Source: Streptomyces sp. NBC_01591 (GTDB lineage Bacteria > Actinomycetota > Actinomycetes > Streptomycetales > Streptomycetaceae). From it: DNA of 64,000 nt. Shown piece by piece: positions 17,041 through 25,446 of the stretch. The DNA lies in the NCBI RefSeq assembly GCF_035918155.1, contig NZ_CP109327.1, forward strand, positions 8,184,001 to 8,248,000. Direction: 5' to 3'. Numbering within the stretch: the stretch's first letter is position 1; every line of letters begins with the position of its first letter. Position numbers and translations under genes: made by a program. The notes under the pieces are model-generated. The model did no database searches. It saw nothing but the letters and a program-made list of their open reading frames with translations, and was not told where the DNA came from.

Positions 17041-17922
17041 TCAGGCGGGCGGCCGGAGATCGCTGGTGCTGACCCGCACATGGTCGACGACGAGCTGTTG
17101 CGGGAAGGAGGTGCTGCCGTCGGGGTCACCCGGCCAGTAGCCGCCGACCGCGAGGTTGAGGATCAGGAAGAAGGGCTTGTCGAACACCCAGGCGTTGCCC
17201 CCGAGGTCGGCGGGTGTACGGCGCTGGAAGACGTTCCCGTCCACCGACCAGGTCACCGAGCCGGGCGCCCAGTCGACGGCGAAGGTGTGGAAGTCGTCGG
17301 CGAACGCCTGGCCGCCGGGCAGCGTGTAGGCGGCGCCGATGCCGCCGGAACCGGAGTAGCCCGGGCCGTGCAACGTGCCGTGGACCGTGGACGGTTCGAA
17401 GCCGACGTTCTCCATGACATCGATCTCGCCCGAGTTCGGCCAGCCGACCTGGCCGATGTCGTCGCCCAGCATCCAGAAGGCCGGCCACATGCCCTGACCG
17501 CGCGGCACCTTCATCCTCGCCTCGACGTGCCCGTACGTCTGGGTGAACCTGCCGGACGTGTTCAGCCGTGCCGAGGTGTACTCACAAGTTCCGTACCAGC
17601 ATTGGTAGTTGTTCGGATTCTCGCGACGTGCGGTGATGACCAGATGGCCCTGGCCGTCGAGTGCCGCATTGCTGTTCCCGGCCGTGTAGTACTGCCGTTC
17701 ATGGTTGTTGACGTTGTCGCCGGTCTCGATCTGCCACTTGGCGCCGTCCACGGCAGAGCCCGCAGGGCCGTCGAAGTCGTCGGTGAACGTCGCTGCCGCG
17801 GCCCGCGCTCCGGGCGTGGGCACCCCGGCCGCTGGACCGGAAGAGGCCGAGAGGAGGGCGAGCGCGGAGAGCGCGGACACCAGCAGGCGGCGGGGGAGAC
17901 GGGGATTGCGGAGGGAGGTCAT
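17041..17922 (-). CDS. Secreted GH16 endo-beta-1,3-glucanase-like glycoside hydrolase
   Basis: 293 residues. A twin-arginine-poor Sec-type signal peptide ([18 protein letters not shown]) covers about residues 10-35. The catalytic domain contains [46 protein letters not shown] and the ExDxxE active site [10 protein letters not shown] near residue 160 with both catalytic glutamates. GH16 enzymes of this subgroup cut beta-1,3-glucan (laminarin). There is no carbohydrate-binding module. ATG at 17922 follows GGAAGGA. A consensus-like promoter and palindromes lie upstream. Confidence 0.92.
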   Translation of the reverse strand: MTSLRNPRLPRRLLVSALSALALLSASSGPAAGVPTPGARAAAATFTDDFDGPAGSAVDGAKWQIETGDNVNNHERQYYTAGNSNAALDGQGHLVITARRENPNNYQCWYGTCEYTSARLNTSGRFTQTYGHVEARMKVPRGQGMWPAFWMLGDDIGQVGWPNSGEIDVMENVGFEPSTVHGTLHGPGYSGSGGIGAAYTLPGGQAFADDFHTFAVDWAPGSVTWSVDGNVFQRRTPADLGGNAWVFDKPFFLILNLAVGGYWPGDPDGSTSFPQQLVVDHVRVSTSDLRPPA

Positions 17923-18010
17923 GGAGGGGGGTCCTTCCCGTGCGGAATGGAGCGGTCGAGCAGTCGTCATGCATATGACAATCGCCCGTTGTGGGGGAGC
18001 GGGGAGAGGT

Positions 18011-18043
18011 TTGGTTCTGTATGCGATTTAAGAAGTGAACCAA
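18011..18043. promoter_or_regulatory. Inverted repeat bracketing the GH16 -10 box
   Basis: TTGGTTC (18011-18017) and GAACCAA (18037-18043) form a 7-base inverted repeat with 19 bases between, straddling the -10 element. The placement fits a repressor operator. The regulator is unknown. Confidence 0.4.
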
Positions 18044-18054
18044 GACCGTGTCAA
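18026..18054 (-). promoter_or_regulatory. Sigma-70-type promoter of the GH16 gene
   Basis: On the minus strand a perfect -35 TTGACA (18054-18049) and a -10 TTAAAT (18031-18026) are separated by exactly 17 bases, about 105 bases upstream of the GH16 start. Such a close consensus match is uncommon in this GC-rich DNA. Confidence 0.7.
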
Positions 18055-18059
18055 GACCT

Positions 18060-18071
18060 TGGTACGTACCA
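18060..18071. promoter_or_regulatory. Perfect 12-base palindrome upstream of the GH16 -35 box
   Basis: TGGTACGTACCA is a complete palindrome directly upstream of the -35. It shares the TGGT...ACCA ends with DasR-type sites but has a different centre. Candidate operator for sugar-responsive control of the glucanase. Confidence 0.45.
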
Positions 18072-18149
18072 CACTTCTTGCATGCAGTCGTTGTGGGAAC
18101 GACCCGGGACGGGCACCCGAACGGGCACCCGTCCCGGGCCGCGGCGCCA

Positions 18150-20474
18150 TCAGCGTGCGGTGCCGTGCAGAGCCGCCCGCACCTCGGCGGCCGCCGAGAC
18201 GAGGTGTTCCAGCGAGGCGCGCACCTCCGGCCAGCCCCGGGTCTTCAGGCCGCAGTCGGGATTGACCCACAACCGCTCGGCGGGAATCGCTTCGAGACCC
18301 TTACGGAGCAGGGCGGCCGCCTCCTCGGCGCTCGGCACCCGGGGGGAGTGGATGTCGTACACACCGGGGCCGACCTCCCGCGGATAGCCCGCCGCAGCCA
18401 GCTCGTCGGCCACCCGCATATGGGAGCGGGCCGCCTCCAGGCTGATCACATCCGCGTCCAGGTCGTCGATCGCCCGGATGATGTCGCCGAACTCCGCGTA
18501 GCACATGTGCGTATGGATCTGGGTGTCCGGGCGTACGCCACCGGTGGCAATCCGGAACGACTCGGTGGCCCAGGCCAGATACCCGGCACGGTCGGCGGCC
18601 CGCAGCGGCAGCGTCTCGCGCAGCGCGGGCTCGTCCACCTGGATCACCGAACTGCCCGCTGCTTCGAGGTCGTTCACCTCGTCCCGCAGCGCGAGGGCGA
18701 CCTGGCGCGCGGTCTCGCCGAGTGGCTGGTCGTCGCGGACGAAGGACCAGGCGAGCATGGTGACCGGACCGGTGAGCATGCCCTTGACCGGACGGCTGGT
18801 GAGCGACTGCGCGTACGTCGTCCAGCGGACCGTCATCGGCTCGGGCCGCGAGATGTCCCCGGCCAGGATCGGCGGCCGGACATACCGCGTGCCGTACGAC
18901 TGGACCCAGCCGTGCCGTGTGGCGAGACATCCGGTGAGCCGCTCGGCGAAGTACTGCACCATGTCATTGCGTTCGGGCTCGCCGTGCACCAGCACATCGA
19001 TGCCCGCCGCCTCCTGAAACGTGATCACCTCCTGGATCTCGGCCTCGATGCGCTTGTCGTACGAGTCCGCGTCGATGTGTCCCGTCCTCAGATCGGCCCG
19101 GGCGGCGCGCAGTTGGGCCGTCTGCGGGAACGAACCGATCGTGGTGGTCGGCAGCAGCGGGAGCCGGAGGCGGGCGTGCTGGGCCGCTGCCCGCTGCGGA
19201 TAGGGCAGTTCGCGCCGCGTGTCGGACTCCGTGACGGCCGAGACGCGCGCCCGTACCGCCGGATCGTGAGTGATCGCCGAACCGGCCCGTGAGGCCAGAT
19301 CGGCACGGTTGGCGACGAGTTCGGCGGCGATCGTGTCCGTGCCCCGGGCGAGCCCCTTGGCGAGGGTGGCGATCTCGGCCGACTTCTGCCGGGCGAAGGC
19401 CAGCCAGCGCACCGCCTGCGGGTCGATGTCACGCTCGGCGGCCAGGTCGAGGGGGACATGCAGCAACGAGCAGGAGGCCGCGACGTCGACCCGGTCGGCG
19501 AGACCGAGCAGGGTGCCGAGGGTGGCCAGGGACTGCTGGTAGTCGTTGATCCATACATTGCGGCCGTCGACGACCCCGGCGACCAGCCGCTTGCCCGGCA
19601 GACCGCCGACCGCGGCGAGATCCCGCAGATTGGCGGCTGCCGGACCGGTGAAGTCCAGCGCGAGGCCGTCGACCGGGGCCTTCGCCAGAACGGAGAGTGC
19701 CTCACCGAGCCGGTCGAAGTAGGAGGCGACGAGAAGCTTCGGCCGGTCTGCGAGCGTGCCCAGGTCCCGGTAGGCGCGCGCGGCGGCGTTCAGCTCCGCC
19801 GGGGAACGGTCCTGCACCAGCGCGGGCTCGTCGAGCTGAACCCACTGCGCACCGGCCGCACGCAGATCGGCCAGAACCTCGGCGTACACCGGCAGCAGCC
19901 GGTCGAGCAGTGTCAGCGGCTCGAAGTCGGCAGCGACACCGGGAGCGGGTTTGGCCAGCAGCAGATACGTCACCGGACCGACGAGCACCGGCCGGGGGTT
20001 GTGCCCGAGCGCCAGCGCCTCCCTGAACTCCTCGACCTGCTTGGCGGAATCGGCGGCGAAAACGGTGCCGGGGCCGAGCTCCGGCACCAGGTAGTGGTAA
20101 TTCGTGTCGAACCATTTGGTCATTTCGAGCGGCGCCACGTCCTGCGTACCACGCGCCATCGCGAAATAGCCGTCCAGCCCGTCGGTCTCGACGGCCTCGC
20201 GGTGCCGGTCGGGTACGGCACCGACCATCACGCTGGTGTCCAGCACATGGTCGTAGTACGAGAAGTCACCGGTCGGGACCTCGTGGATGCCGTCGGCGGC
20301 GAGCCGACGCCAGTTGGCACGGCGTAGTTCTGCGGCGGTCTCCCGGAGCGCCGCCGCGGTGACGCGGCCCTTCCAGTACCCCTCGACGGCCTTCTTCAGC
20401 TCCCGGTCGCCCCCGTGGCGGGGGTAGCCGTACACGGTGGCCCGGGCTGCCGCGGCTGCGGACTCGGTGGTCAC
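18150..20474 (-). CDS. metE: Cobalamin-independent methionine synthase MetE
   Basis: 774 residues, full length for MetE. The N-terminal domain includes [20 protein letters not shown], and the catalytic C-terminal domain starts near residue 430 with [15 protein letters not shown]. Zinc ligands are visible in [11 protein letters not shown] (His and Cys), SLEAARS (Glu) and [11 protein letters not shown] (Cys). It transfers methyl from 5-methyltetrahydrofolate polyglutamate to homocysteine. The GTG at 20474 follows AAGGAGAG. The cobalamin riboswitch upstream is expected to switch it off when B12 allows the MetH enzyme to work. Confidence 0.95.
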   Translation of the reverse strand: MTTESAAAAARATVYGYPRHGGDRELKKAVEGYWKGRVTAAALRETAAELRRANWRRLAADGIHEVPTGDFSYYDHVLDTSVMVGAVPDRHREAVETDGLDGYFAMARGTQDVAPLEMTKWFDTNYHYLVPELGPGTVFAADSAKQVEEFREALALGHNPRPVLVGPVTYLLLAKPAPGVAADFEPLTLLDRLLPVYAEVLADLRAAGAQWVQLDEPALVQDRSPAELNAAARAYRDLGTLADRPKLLVASYFDRLGEALSVLAKAPVDGLALDFTGPAAANLRDLAAVGGLPGKRLVAGVVDGRNVWINDYQQSLATLGTLLGLADRVDVAASCSLLHVPLDLAAERDIDPQAVRWLAFARQKSAEIATLAKGLARGTDTIAAELVANRADLASRAGSAITHDPAVRARVSAVTESDTRRELPYPQRAAAQHARLRLPLLPTTTIGSFPQTAQLRAARADLRTGHIDADSYDKRIEAEIQEVITFQEAAGIDVLVHGEPERNDMVQYFAERLTGCLATRHGWVQSYGTRYVRPPILAGDISRPEPMTVRWTTYAQSLTSRPVKGMLTGPVTMLAWSFVRDDQPLGETARQVALALRDEVNDLEAAGSSVIQVDEPALRETLPLRAADRAGYLAWATESFRIATGGVRPDTQIHTHMCYAEFGDIIRAIDDLDADVISLEAARSHMRVADELAAAGYPREVGPGVYDIHSPRVPSAEEAAALLRKGLEAIPAERLWVNPDCGLKTRGWPEVRASLEHLVSAAAEVRAALHGTAR

Positions 20475-20651
20475 GGAACTCTCCTTCGCGAGCGTGTCCT
20501 GATACGACCCCGGGACGGATCGCAGGCGCGAAGGGATGACGGACCGGGCGGATCCGCGGCGCCGTGCCGGCGCGCGTGACCTGCCCGATATGTACGCCGA
20601 CCCGCCCACGAGGTCACCGGAATCACCGTGCGCGTCCGACGCGCACGGGCA

Positions 20652-20850
20652 GTGGCAGGTCTTCGGACTCGCGGGCGCGTCTCGCGTACGAGACACCTAC
20701 TGGCCGTCGCTTCCCGGACCCGTCGGGTCCAGTGCTCGATGACGGCGGTCGTTCCCACTCACCGCTGCGGGGCAGTCCCGGATTCCCACCGGGTTCCCTC
20801 TTGCGACGCGCCTGTCTGGCGGACAGGGCGAACCAGCTGCACCCCCACCC
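20652..20850 (-). ncRNA. Cobalamin riboswitch controlling metE
   Basis: On the minus strand the conserved aptamer blocks appear in order: GAGGGAACCCGGTGGGAATCC, then CTGCCCCGCA and GCGGTGA, and the 3' block GAGTCCGAAGACCTGCC ending near 20652. An upstream hairpin CCTGTCCGCCAGACAGG is present as the P2-type arm, and a long peripheral arm sits between the core blocks, as in the classical adenosylcobalamin class. It lies about 180 bases ahead of metE on the same strand. Confidence 0.9.
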
Positions 20851-20964
20851 TAGGGCTTCTCCTCCGGATCCTGCCAGGGCCACCTCCTGCGGTGCCGGGC
20901 TCGGCCACAACTCCTGCCCAGGCCCGCCCTCGGCTGATCGTCCGGGGGATCGCCGTCGACGGGA

Positions 20965-21567
20965 TCAGTCGCCCGGCGAAGGGGACAGCGGCTGTCCGCA
21001 CCGCAGGTTCCACCGGCCGGACCGGCCGCTGAGCCCGGTCAGTGTCAGGGGGGCGATGTCCAGGCGCCAGAACGCCTCCACCGGCAGAGCGAGTGCCCCG
21101 ACGATCACCGCCCGTACCACCGCCGGCTCGACGACCCCCAGCACGCGGCCGCCCTCGCCGCCCTCGGCGGATGCCGCCGTCCCCACCGTCTCAAGCCAGC
21201 GTCCGGCCCGGGCGCAGAGATCCAGCAGGGACTCGCCGCCATGGGGAGCCGCCGAAGGATCGGTCAGCCAGGCCGACACGGCCTCCGGCTCGGCCGTGCT
21301 CACCGCTGCCAGCCGTCGACCGCTCCACCGGCCCATGTCCCAGCCACGGACCGCCGGTTCGGGCCCGGCGCGCAGCCCCAACGCGTCGGCGGTCCCGGCG
21401 CATCGCGCGGACGGCCCGCGCAGATACCGGTCGGCGGCGGGCACCGCCGCGGCGACGGCCCCGGCCCGGCGGGCCCCGGCCGCGTCGAGCGGCGCGTCAC
21501 CGTCGAAACGGGCCTCGCGCAGCGCGGCGTTGAGCGCCGGTGAGATCAACATCACCTGTACCGTCAT
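20965..21567 (-). CDS. Histidine-phosphatase-fold protein lacking the catalytic histidines
   Basis: 200 residues with the overall layout of phosphoglycerate-mutase/alpha-ribazole phosphatase proteins: an N-terminal strand, LDAAGARRAGAVAAAVPAADRYLRGPSARCAGTADALG, WDMGRWSGR, GGESLLDLCARAGRWLE, and VVRAVIVGALALP. The phosphohistidine motif RHG is replaced by ISPALN, and the second catalytic His before VVRA is replaced by Glu-Pro. So it is probably not a phosphatase. It sits divergently next to the riboswitch-controlled cobalt transporter genes, hinting at a cobalt or cobalamin link. Confidence 0.75.
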   Translation of the reverse strand: MTVQVMLISPALNAALREARFDGDAPLDAAGARRAGAVAAAVPAADRYLRGPSARCAGTADALGLRAGPEPAVRGWDMGRWSGRRLAAVSTAEPEAVSAWLTDPSAAPHGGESLLDLCARAGRWLETVGTAASAEGGEGGRVLGVVEPAVVRAVIVGALALPVEAFWRLDIAPLTLTGLSGRSGRWNLRCGQPLSPSPGD

Positions 21568-21689
21568 GACCCGGTCAACTCCCTGAACTCTGGCCCCTTG
21601 GGTGTGCCCACCCTGGCATCAGGGCGATCCGGCCTCCGTCGGCGCCATGGCAGGGGGCCGCCTCCAAGGGGTATCGTCACGACGAGCAT

Positions 21690-21783
21690 GACGTAGGTGC
21701 GACGGAAGTCCGGTGAGAATCCGGCACGGTCGCGCCACTGTGAACCCGTATCTGTGCGGGAAGTCAGACCCAGCACCTACGTC
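21690..21783 (+). ncRNA. Compact cobalamin riboswitch controlling cbtBA
   Basis: A perfect 11-base closing stem (GACGTAGGTGC, 21690-21700, with GCACCTACGTC, 21773-21783) encloses GGAAGTCCGGTGAGAATCC, GGTCGCGCCACTGTGA and AAGTCAGACC. It has almost no peripheral P2 arm, so at 94 bases it resembles the small Cbl-II type. It ends 45 bases before cbtB. Confidence 0.88.
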
Positions 21784-21828
21784 TCAGGCACCACGATCGG
21801 GACGCGTGTTCCCTCAGGAGGTTCTGCC

Positions 21829-22044
21829 ATGGCACAGACTGCTGCCCCCGCCACCGCCGTACCGGCGATCACTCCCATCTCCCTGAAGGCCATTGCCCCT
21901 TGGGCGGTCTTCTTCGGCATTCTCATGCTCGTACTGCTCTACTTCGTCGGCGCCGAACAGGGTGCCACCGCGGTCATCTCCGGCGAAGGTGTCCACGAGT
22001 GGGTCCACGACGGCCGCCACTTGCTCGGTTTCCCCTGCCACTGA
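21829..22044 (+). CDS. cbtB: Cobalt transporter subunit CbtB
   Basis: 71 residues with one membrane helix (WAVFFGILMLVLLYFVG) and the characteristic C-terminal histidine-rich metal motif HEWVHDGRHLLGFPCH. CbtB is the small partner of CbtA in cobalt uptake, known in genomes mainly behind cobalamin riboswitches, as here. AGGAGG lies seven bases before the ATG. cbtA starts 27 bases downstream. Confidence 0.92.
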   Translation: MAQTAAPATAVPAITPISLKAIAPWAVFFGILMLVLLYFVGAEQGATAVISGEGVHEWVHDGRHLLGFPCH

Positions 22045-22071
22045 CGTACCGTCCGATCCAGGGGAAACCTC

Positions 22072-22845
22072 ATGAACTCCATATCTGTCAGAGCTCTGCT
22101 TGTTCGCGGCATGCTGGCCGGCCTTGCCGCGGGTGCGTTCGCTCTGCTGGTCGCCTACTTCCTCGGTGAGTCGCGCGTGGACGCGGCCATCGCCCTTGAG
22201 GAGTCGCACAGCCATCACCATGACGGCGGCGAGGAACTGGTCAGCCGCACCATGCAGTCCACCGCCGGCCTCGCCACCGGTGTACTGGTCTTCGGCGTGG
22301 CGATCGGTGGCATCGCCGCCCTCGTCTTCTGCTACGCCCTCGGCCGGATCGGCAGGTTCGGCCCACGGGCCACGGCCGCCCTGATCGCGGGTGCGGCCCT
22401 GCTGACGGTGTACGTCGTGCCGTTCCTGAAGTACCCGGCCAACCCGCCGGCCGTCGGCAACCCCGACACCATCGGCCCGCGTACCGCCCTGTTCTTCCTG
22501 ATGGTCGCCCTCAGCGTGCTGCTGGCCGTCGCCGCGGTCATCCTCGGCAAGCGGCTGGCTCCCCGCCTGGGCAACTGGAACGCGACGATCACGGCATCCG
22601 CCGCCTATGTCCTGGTGATCGGACTCGCCTACGCGTTCCTGCCCTCGTACAACGAAGTCGGCAAGGACTTCCCGGCCGCCCTGCTGTGGGAGTTCCGCCT
22701 GAGCACCCTCGCCGTGCAGGCCACCCTCTGGGTGACCTTCGGCCTCGTCTTCGGCCATCTGACGGACCGGCTGCTCGCGCCCGGGACCGGCTCCGTCACA
22801 ACCGGAAACAGCCCGGCGAACCGGGCGGCCACGGCGGCCGGCTGA
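22072..22845 (+). CDS. cbtA: Cobalt transporter subunit CbtA
   Basis: 257 residues with five or six predicted membrane segments (about 10-30, 68-90, 102-122, 145-165, 178-196, 212-232). An external-type loop near residues 44-52 is histidine-rich (SHSHHHDGG). This matches the CbtA family, predicted to import cobalt for corrin synthesis. Expressed with cbtB under the upstream riboswitch; the metal supply would feed CobN-dependent cobalt insertion encoded at the right end of the window. Confidence 0.92.
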   Translation: MNSISVRALLVRGMLAGLAAGAFALLVAYFLGESRVDAAIALEESHSHHHDGGEELVSRTMQSTAGLATGVLVFGVAIGGIAALVFCYALGRIGRFGPRATAALIAGAALLTVYVVPFLKYPANPPAVGNPDTIGPRTALFFLMVALSVLLAVAAVILGKRLAPRLGNWNATITASAAYVLVIGLAYAFLPSYNEVGKDFPAALLWEFRLSTLAVQATLWVTFGLVFGHLTDRLLAPGTGSVTTGNSPANRAATAAG

Positions 22846-22873
22846 CCGGCACAACGCCTGCAGGCCGATGCGC

Positions 22874-22905
22874 GGAACCCCGCCGGGAGCTCCCGGCGGG
22901 GTTCC
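22874..22905. terminator. Perfect palindromic terminator between cbtA and the GNAT gene
   Basis: A 32-base perfect palindrome (GGAACCCCGCCGGGAG and its complement with no spacer) sits between two convergent genes, serving both. Confidence 0.8.
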
Positions 22906-22976
22906 GGCGTTCCTCCACCGTGCACCGGCCGGTCCGGCGGCCGAACCCGTCGCCCGCGGGCCCGGCGGCCACCGGC

Positions 22977-23483
22977 TCACTCCCCGGCCTGCGGGCCCCA
23001 GTCGATCCGGTAGTGCTTCAACTGCTCGTCCTCCTTCACCAGGCGCATTCCGACGGCTTCCATGACGCGCTGGGACGCGAGGTTGTCCAGATCGGTGTCA
23101 CCGTGCACACAGCTCACCCCCTGATCGCGGGCGAACCGGAGCAGGGCGCGCAACGCCTCGGAGGCGTACCCCATCCCCTGCGCCGAGGGGACGAGGCCGT
23201 AACCGATCGTGACGTGCCCGTTCTCGTCCGGTGCACCGTGGAATCCCAGCCCGCCGATCACCACTCCGTCCGCGAGGCGACGTATCTCGTACGAACCGAA
23301 GGGGCTGGGGTCCCCGGACCTCGCACAGGTGTCGAGGAAGCGCTCGGCCGCGGCCGTCTCGCCGGGGGAGGGGTAGCCGGGCGCCCAGCGCGCCCCGTCT
23401 CCCGGCGTGCCCGCCATCACGTGCAAGGCGTCGGAAGCGTTCATCGGGCGGAGGAGGAGGCGCGGGGTCTCAAGGTCGGTCAT
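22977..23483 (-). CDS. GNAT-family N-acetyltransferase (RimJ/RimL-like)
   Basis: 168 residues. It begins with TDLETPRLLLRPM, the usual opening of the RimJ/RimL group, and has VIGGLGFHG, GHVTIGYGLVPSAQGMGYASEALRALL as the acetyl-CoA pyrophosphate loop near residue 105, and NLASQRVMEAVGMRLV near the end. It transfers acetyl from acetyl-CoA to an amine, often a protein N-terminus; the substrate is not visible. The ATG at 23483 is chosen from the family start. Confidence 0.85.
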   Translation of the reverse strand: MTDLETPRLLLRPMNASDALHVMAGTPGDGARWAPGYPSPGETAAAERFLDTCARSGDPSPFGSYEIRRLADGVVIGGLGFHGAPDENGHVTIGYGLVPSAQGMGYASEALRALLRFARDQGVSCVHGDTDLDNLASQRVMEAVGMRLVKEDEQLKHYRIDWGPQAGE

Positions 23484-23528
23484 GAGCGAGTGGAATATCA
23501 CGCGGGACGGGCGGACGGCATCCGAATT

Positions 23529-23549
23529 GACCGGCCGGTGCGGCCGGTC
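23529..23549. terminator. Short hairpin in the GNAT/TPR gap
   Basis: GACCGGCCG and CGGCCGGTC with a three-base loop, in the 169-base gap between two minus-strand genes; a second hairpin (GGAGGGC/GCCCTCC) follows directly. Probably terminates the TPR gene. Confidence 0.5.
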
Positions 23550-23652
23550 AGGAGGGCACCGCGGCCGAGGGCGCCCTCCGGACGGAATGGCCGAACCGTC
23601 CGGCGGACGCCCCGCGCGGCCCCTGAGCACCCTCGTCGCGAATCTCCCGGAC

Positions 23653-24036
23653 TCACCCGGCGGAAGGGCCCTGGGCGTCCGTCCGGCCCGTACCGAAGTC
23701 GAAGTCCCCGGAGAACGCCGCCGCCATCCGCAGATGGCCGGCCGCCTCCGCGCTCCGTCCCTGGCGCTCGAGGGTGCGGCCCAGCATCAGCCGCGCATAG
23801 TGCTCGACCGGGTCGCGCTCCAGCACCGCCCGCAACTCCGCCTCGGCCTTGCCGAGCCGCGCCGAGTGGTAGTAGGTCCGGGCCAGCAGCAGACGCGGCG
23901 CCACCTGCTCCGGCACCTCCTCGACCAGCCCCTCCAGGATTCGGGCCGCGGTCATGTACTCCTTCGCTTCGAAGAACATCTGCGCACGGTCCCAGCGGTC
24001 GGCAGCCGTGCCGAACTCGTAGTAGATGTCGCTCAC
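23653..24036 (-). CDS. Small tetratricopeptide-repeat protein
   Basis: 127 residues made of three TPR-like helical pairs: AQMFFEAKEYMTAARILEGL, RLLLARTYYHSARLGKAEAEL and ARLMLGRTLERQGRSAEAAGHL. Such proteins mediate protein contacts in the cytoplasm. GTG at 24036 is preceded by GGAGG. The tail after residue 105 is disordered. The gene is divergent from pirin with 178 bases between, a gap that includes an AT-rich stretch (24140-24165) suited to a promoter. Confidence 0.8.
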   Translation of the reverse strand: MSDIYYEFGTAADRWDRAQMFFEAKEYMTAARILEGLVEEVPEQVAPRLLLARTYYHSARLGKAEAELRAVLERDPVEHYARLMLGRTLERQGRSAEAAGHLRMAAAFSGDFDFGTGRTDAQGPSAG

Positions 24037-24214
24037 TTGACCTCCTCTGTCACGGACCGTCCCCGGATCGTGCCCGGCTCCGTCCAATCGCTGAACCGGC
24101 TACCGGTCAGCCACCCTGCGATTGCCGGAACGACGCATGGTGGTTGAATATTCCACTAAATCATCGGCGTGGGTACCGGCACTCCCGGGCCCGCACAGGA
24201 ATAGGTTGAGCGCC

Positions 24215-25180
24215 ATGAGCAATCTCGATCGCCAGGCCGCACTCTCCGTCTGCGGAGGGCGGGGCTTCGTCGTCGCCGAGCCCGTACGTGAACTCCTCAC
24301 CCCTCGCCACGTCCGGCTGGGCGAGTCCACCGAGGTCCGCAGGCTGCTGCCCAACCTCGGCCGCCGCATGGTCGGCGCCTGGGCCTTCGTCGATCACTAC
24401 GGCCCCGACGACATCGCGGGCGAACCCGGGATGCAAGTGCCGCCCCACCCTCACATGGGCCTGCAGACGGTCAGCTGGTTGCACGACGGCGAGGTCCTGC
24501 ACAGGGACAGCCTCGGCAGTCTCCGCACGATCCGCCCGCGCGAACTCGGACTGATGACCTCCGGCCGGGCCATCAGCCACTCCGAGGAGAGCCCGAAGGC
24601 CCACGCGAGGATTCTGCACGGCGCCCAGCTCTGGGTCGCGCTGCCGGACGCCCACCGCCACGTCGAGCCCCACTTCCAGCACCACACCGACCTGCCGACC
24701 GTCTCCGCCCCGGGCCTCAGCGCCACCCTGATCCTGGGCGAGCTCGACGGCACCACCTCGCCCGGCACCGCGTACACCCCGATCGTCGGCGCCGACATCG
24801 CCCTGGCAGCCGGCGCCGAGGCCCGACTGCCGCTCGACCGGGACTTCGAGTACGCGGTGCTCTCCATGTCCGGCCAGGCCGAGGTCGACGGCGTGCCCGT
24901 GCTTCCCGGTTCCATGCTCTACCTCGGCTGCGGCCGCACCGAACTCCCCTTGCGCGCGGACACCGACGCGGGCCTCATGCTCCTCGGTGGCGAGCCCTTC
25001 GAGGAGGAGATCGTCATGTGGTGGAACTTCATCGGCCGGTCCCACGAGGAGATCGAGGAGGCCCGGCAAGCGTGGACGGAGGGATCCCGCTTTGGTGAGG
25101 TGCACGGCTACGACGGCGGCCGGCTGCCTGCTCCCGCACTGCCGCCGGTGGCGCTGAAACCGCGGGGACGGGTGCGCTGA
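24215..25180 (+). CDS. Pirin family protein
   Basis: 321 residues, usual length for the bicupin pirins. The N-terminal cupin has the metal site in PPHPHMGLQTVSWLHDGEVLHRDSLG (two His, then His and Glu in SRAISHSEESP), with GAQLWVALP and VEPHFQHH later. The C-terminal cupin follows with a typical VMWWNFIGRSHEEIEEAR. Pirins bind iron and act as redox sensors or quercetinases; which applies here cannot be told. The IS110 element lies about 70 bases downstream of the gene. Confidence 0.9.
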   Translation: MSNLDRQAALSVCGGRGFVVAEPVRELLTPRHVRLGESTEVRRLLPNLGRRMVGAWAFVDHYGPDDIAGEPGMQVPPHPHMGLQTVSWLHDGEVLHRDSLGSLRTIRPRELGLMTSGRAISHSEESPKAHARILHGAQLWVALPDAHRHVEPHFQHHTDLPTVSAPGLSATLILGELDGTTSPGTAYTPIVGADIALAAGAEARLPLDRDFEYAVLSMSGQAEVDGVPVLPGSMLYLGCGRTELPLRADTDAGLMLLGGEPFEEEIVMWWNFIGRSHEEIEEARQAWTEGSRFGEVHGYDGGRLPAPALPPVALKPRGRVR

Positions 25181-25315
25181 CCTGGGGTGATGTGCCCTCC
25201 GACGCTCCCCGTTGCGTGCGCTCTCCGCGTCCCCTCGCCGGTACGGCGGGGGGGTGCCCCTATCTGTTTCGTCAACCCTGTCAGGGTCGGTTCGTGGGAG
25301 TTGGTGCTGGTTTTT

Positions 25316-25344
25316 GGGAACGTCCCGCGAAGCGGGACGTTCCC
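25316..25344. repeat. 13-base stem-loop inside the IS110 downstream end
   Basis: GGGAACGTCCCGC and its complement with a GAA loop. It lies on the 3' side of the transposase gene within the inferred element. A T-run precedes it on the plus strand, not after it, so a rho-independent terminator for the transposase is not supported; it may be an end-recognition or transcription-blocking structure. Confidence 0.55.
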
Positions 25345-25446
25345 GGCGGATCGGGTGCCTGATGGGCAGCCCGGTGGCCGGCACGGCGGGGGTGGCCGTG
25401 CCGGTGCGCGCGTGATGGGGTCAGGAAGGGAGGGGCGGTGGTGCTG

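Noticed and set aside
17015..17045. Tandem GGACGGCCC units as a possible repeat array
   Set aside because: Only three short units with no spacers; ordinary GC-rich repeat, not CRISPR.
25316..25344. Hairpin as rho-independent terminator of the transposase
   Set aside because: The T-run is on the wrong side for the minus-strand gene.
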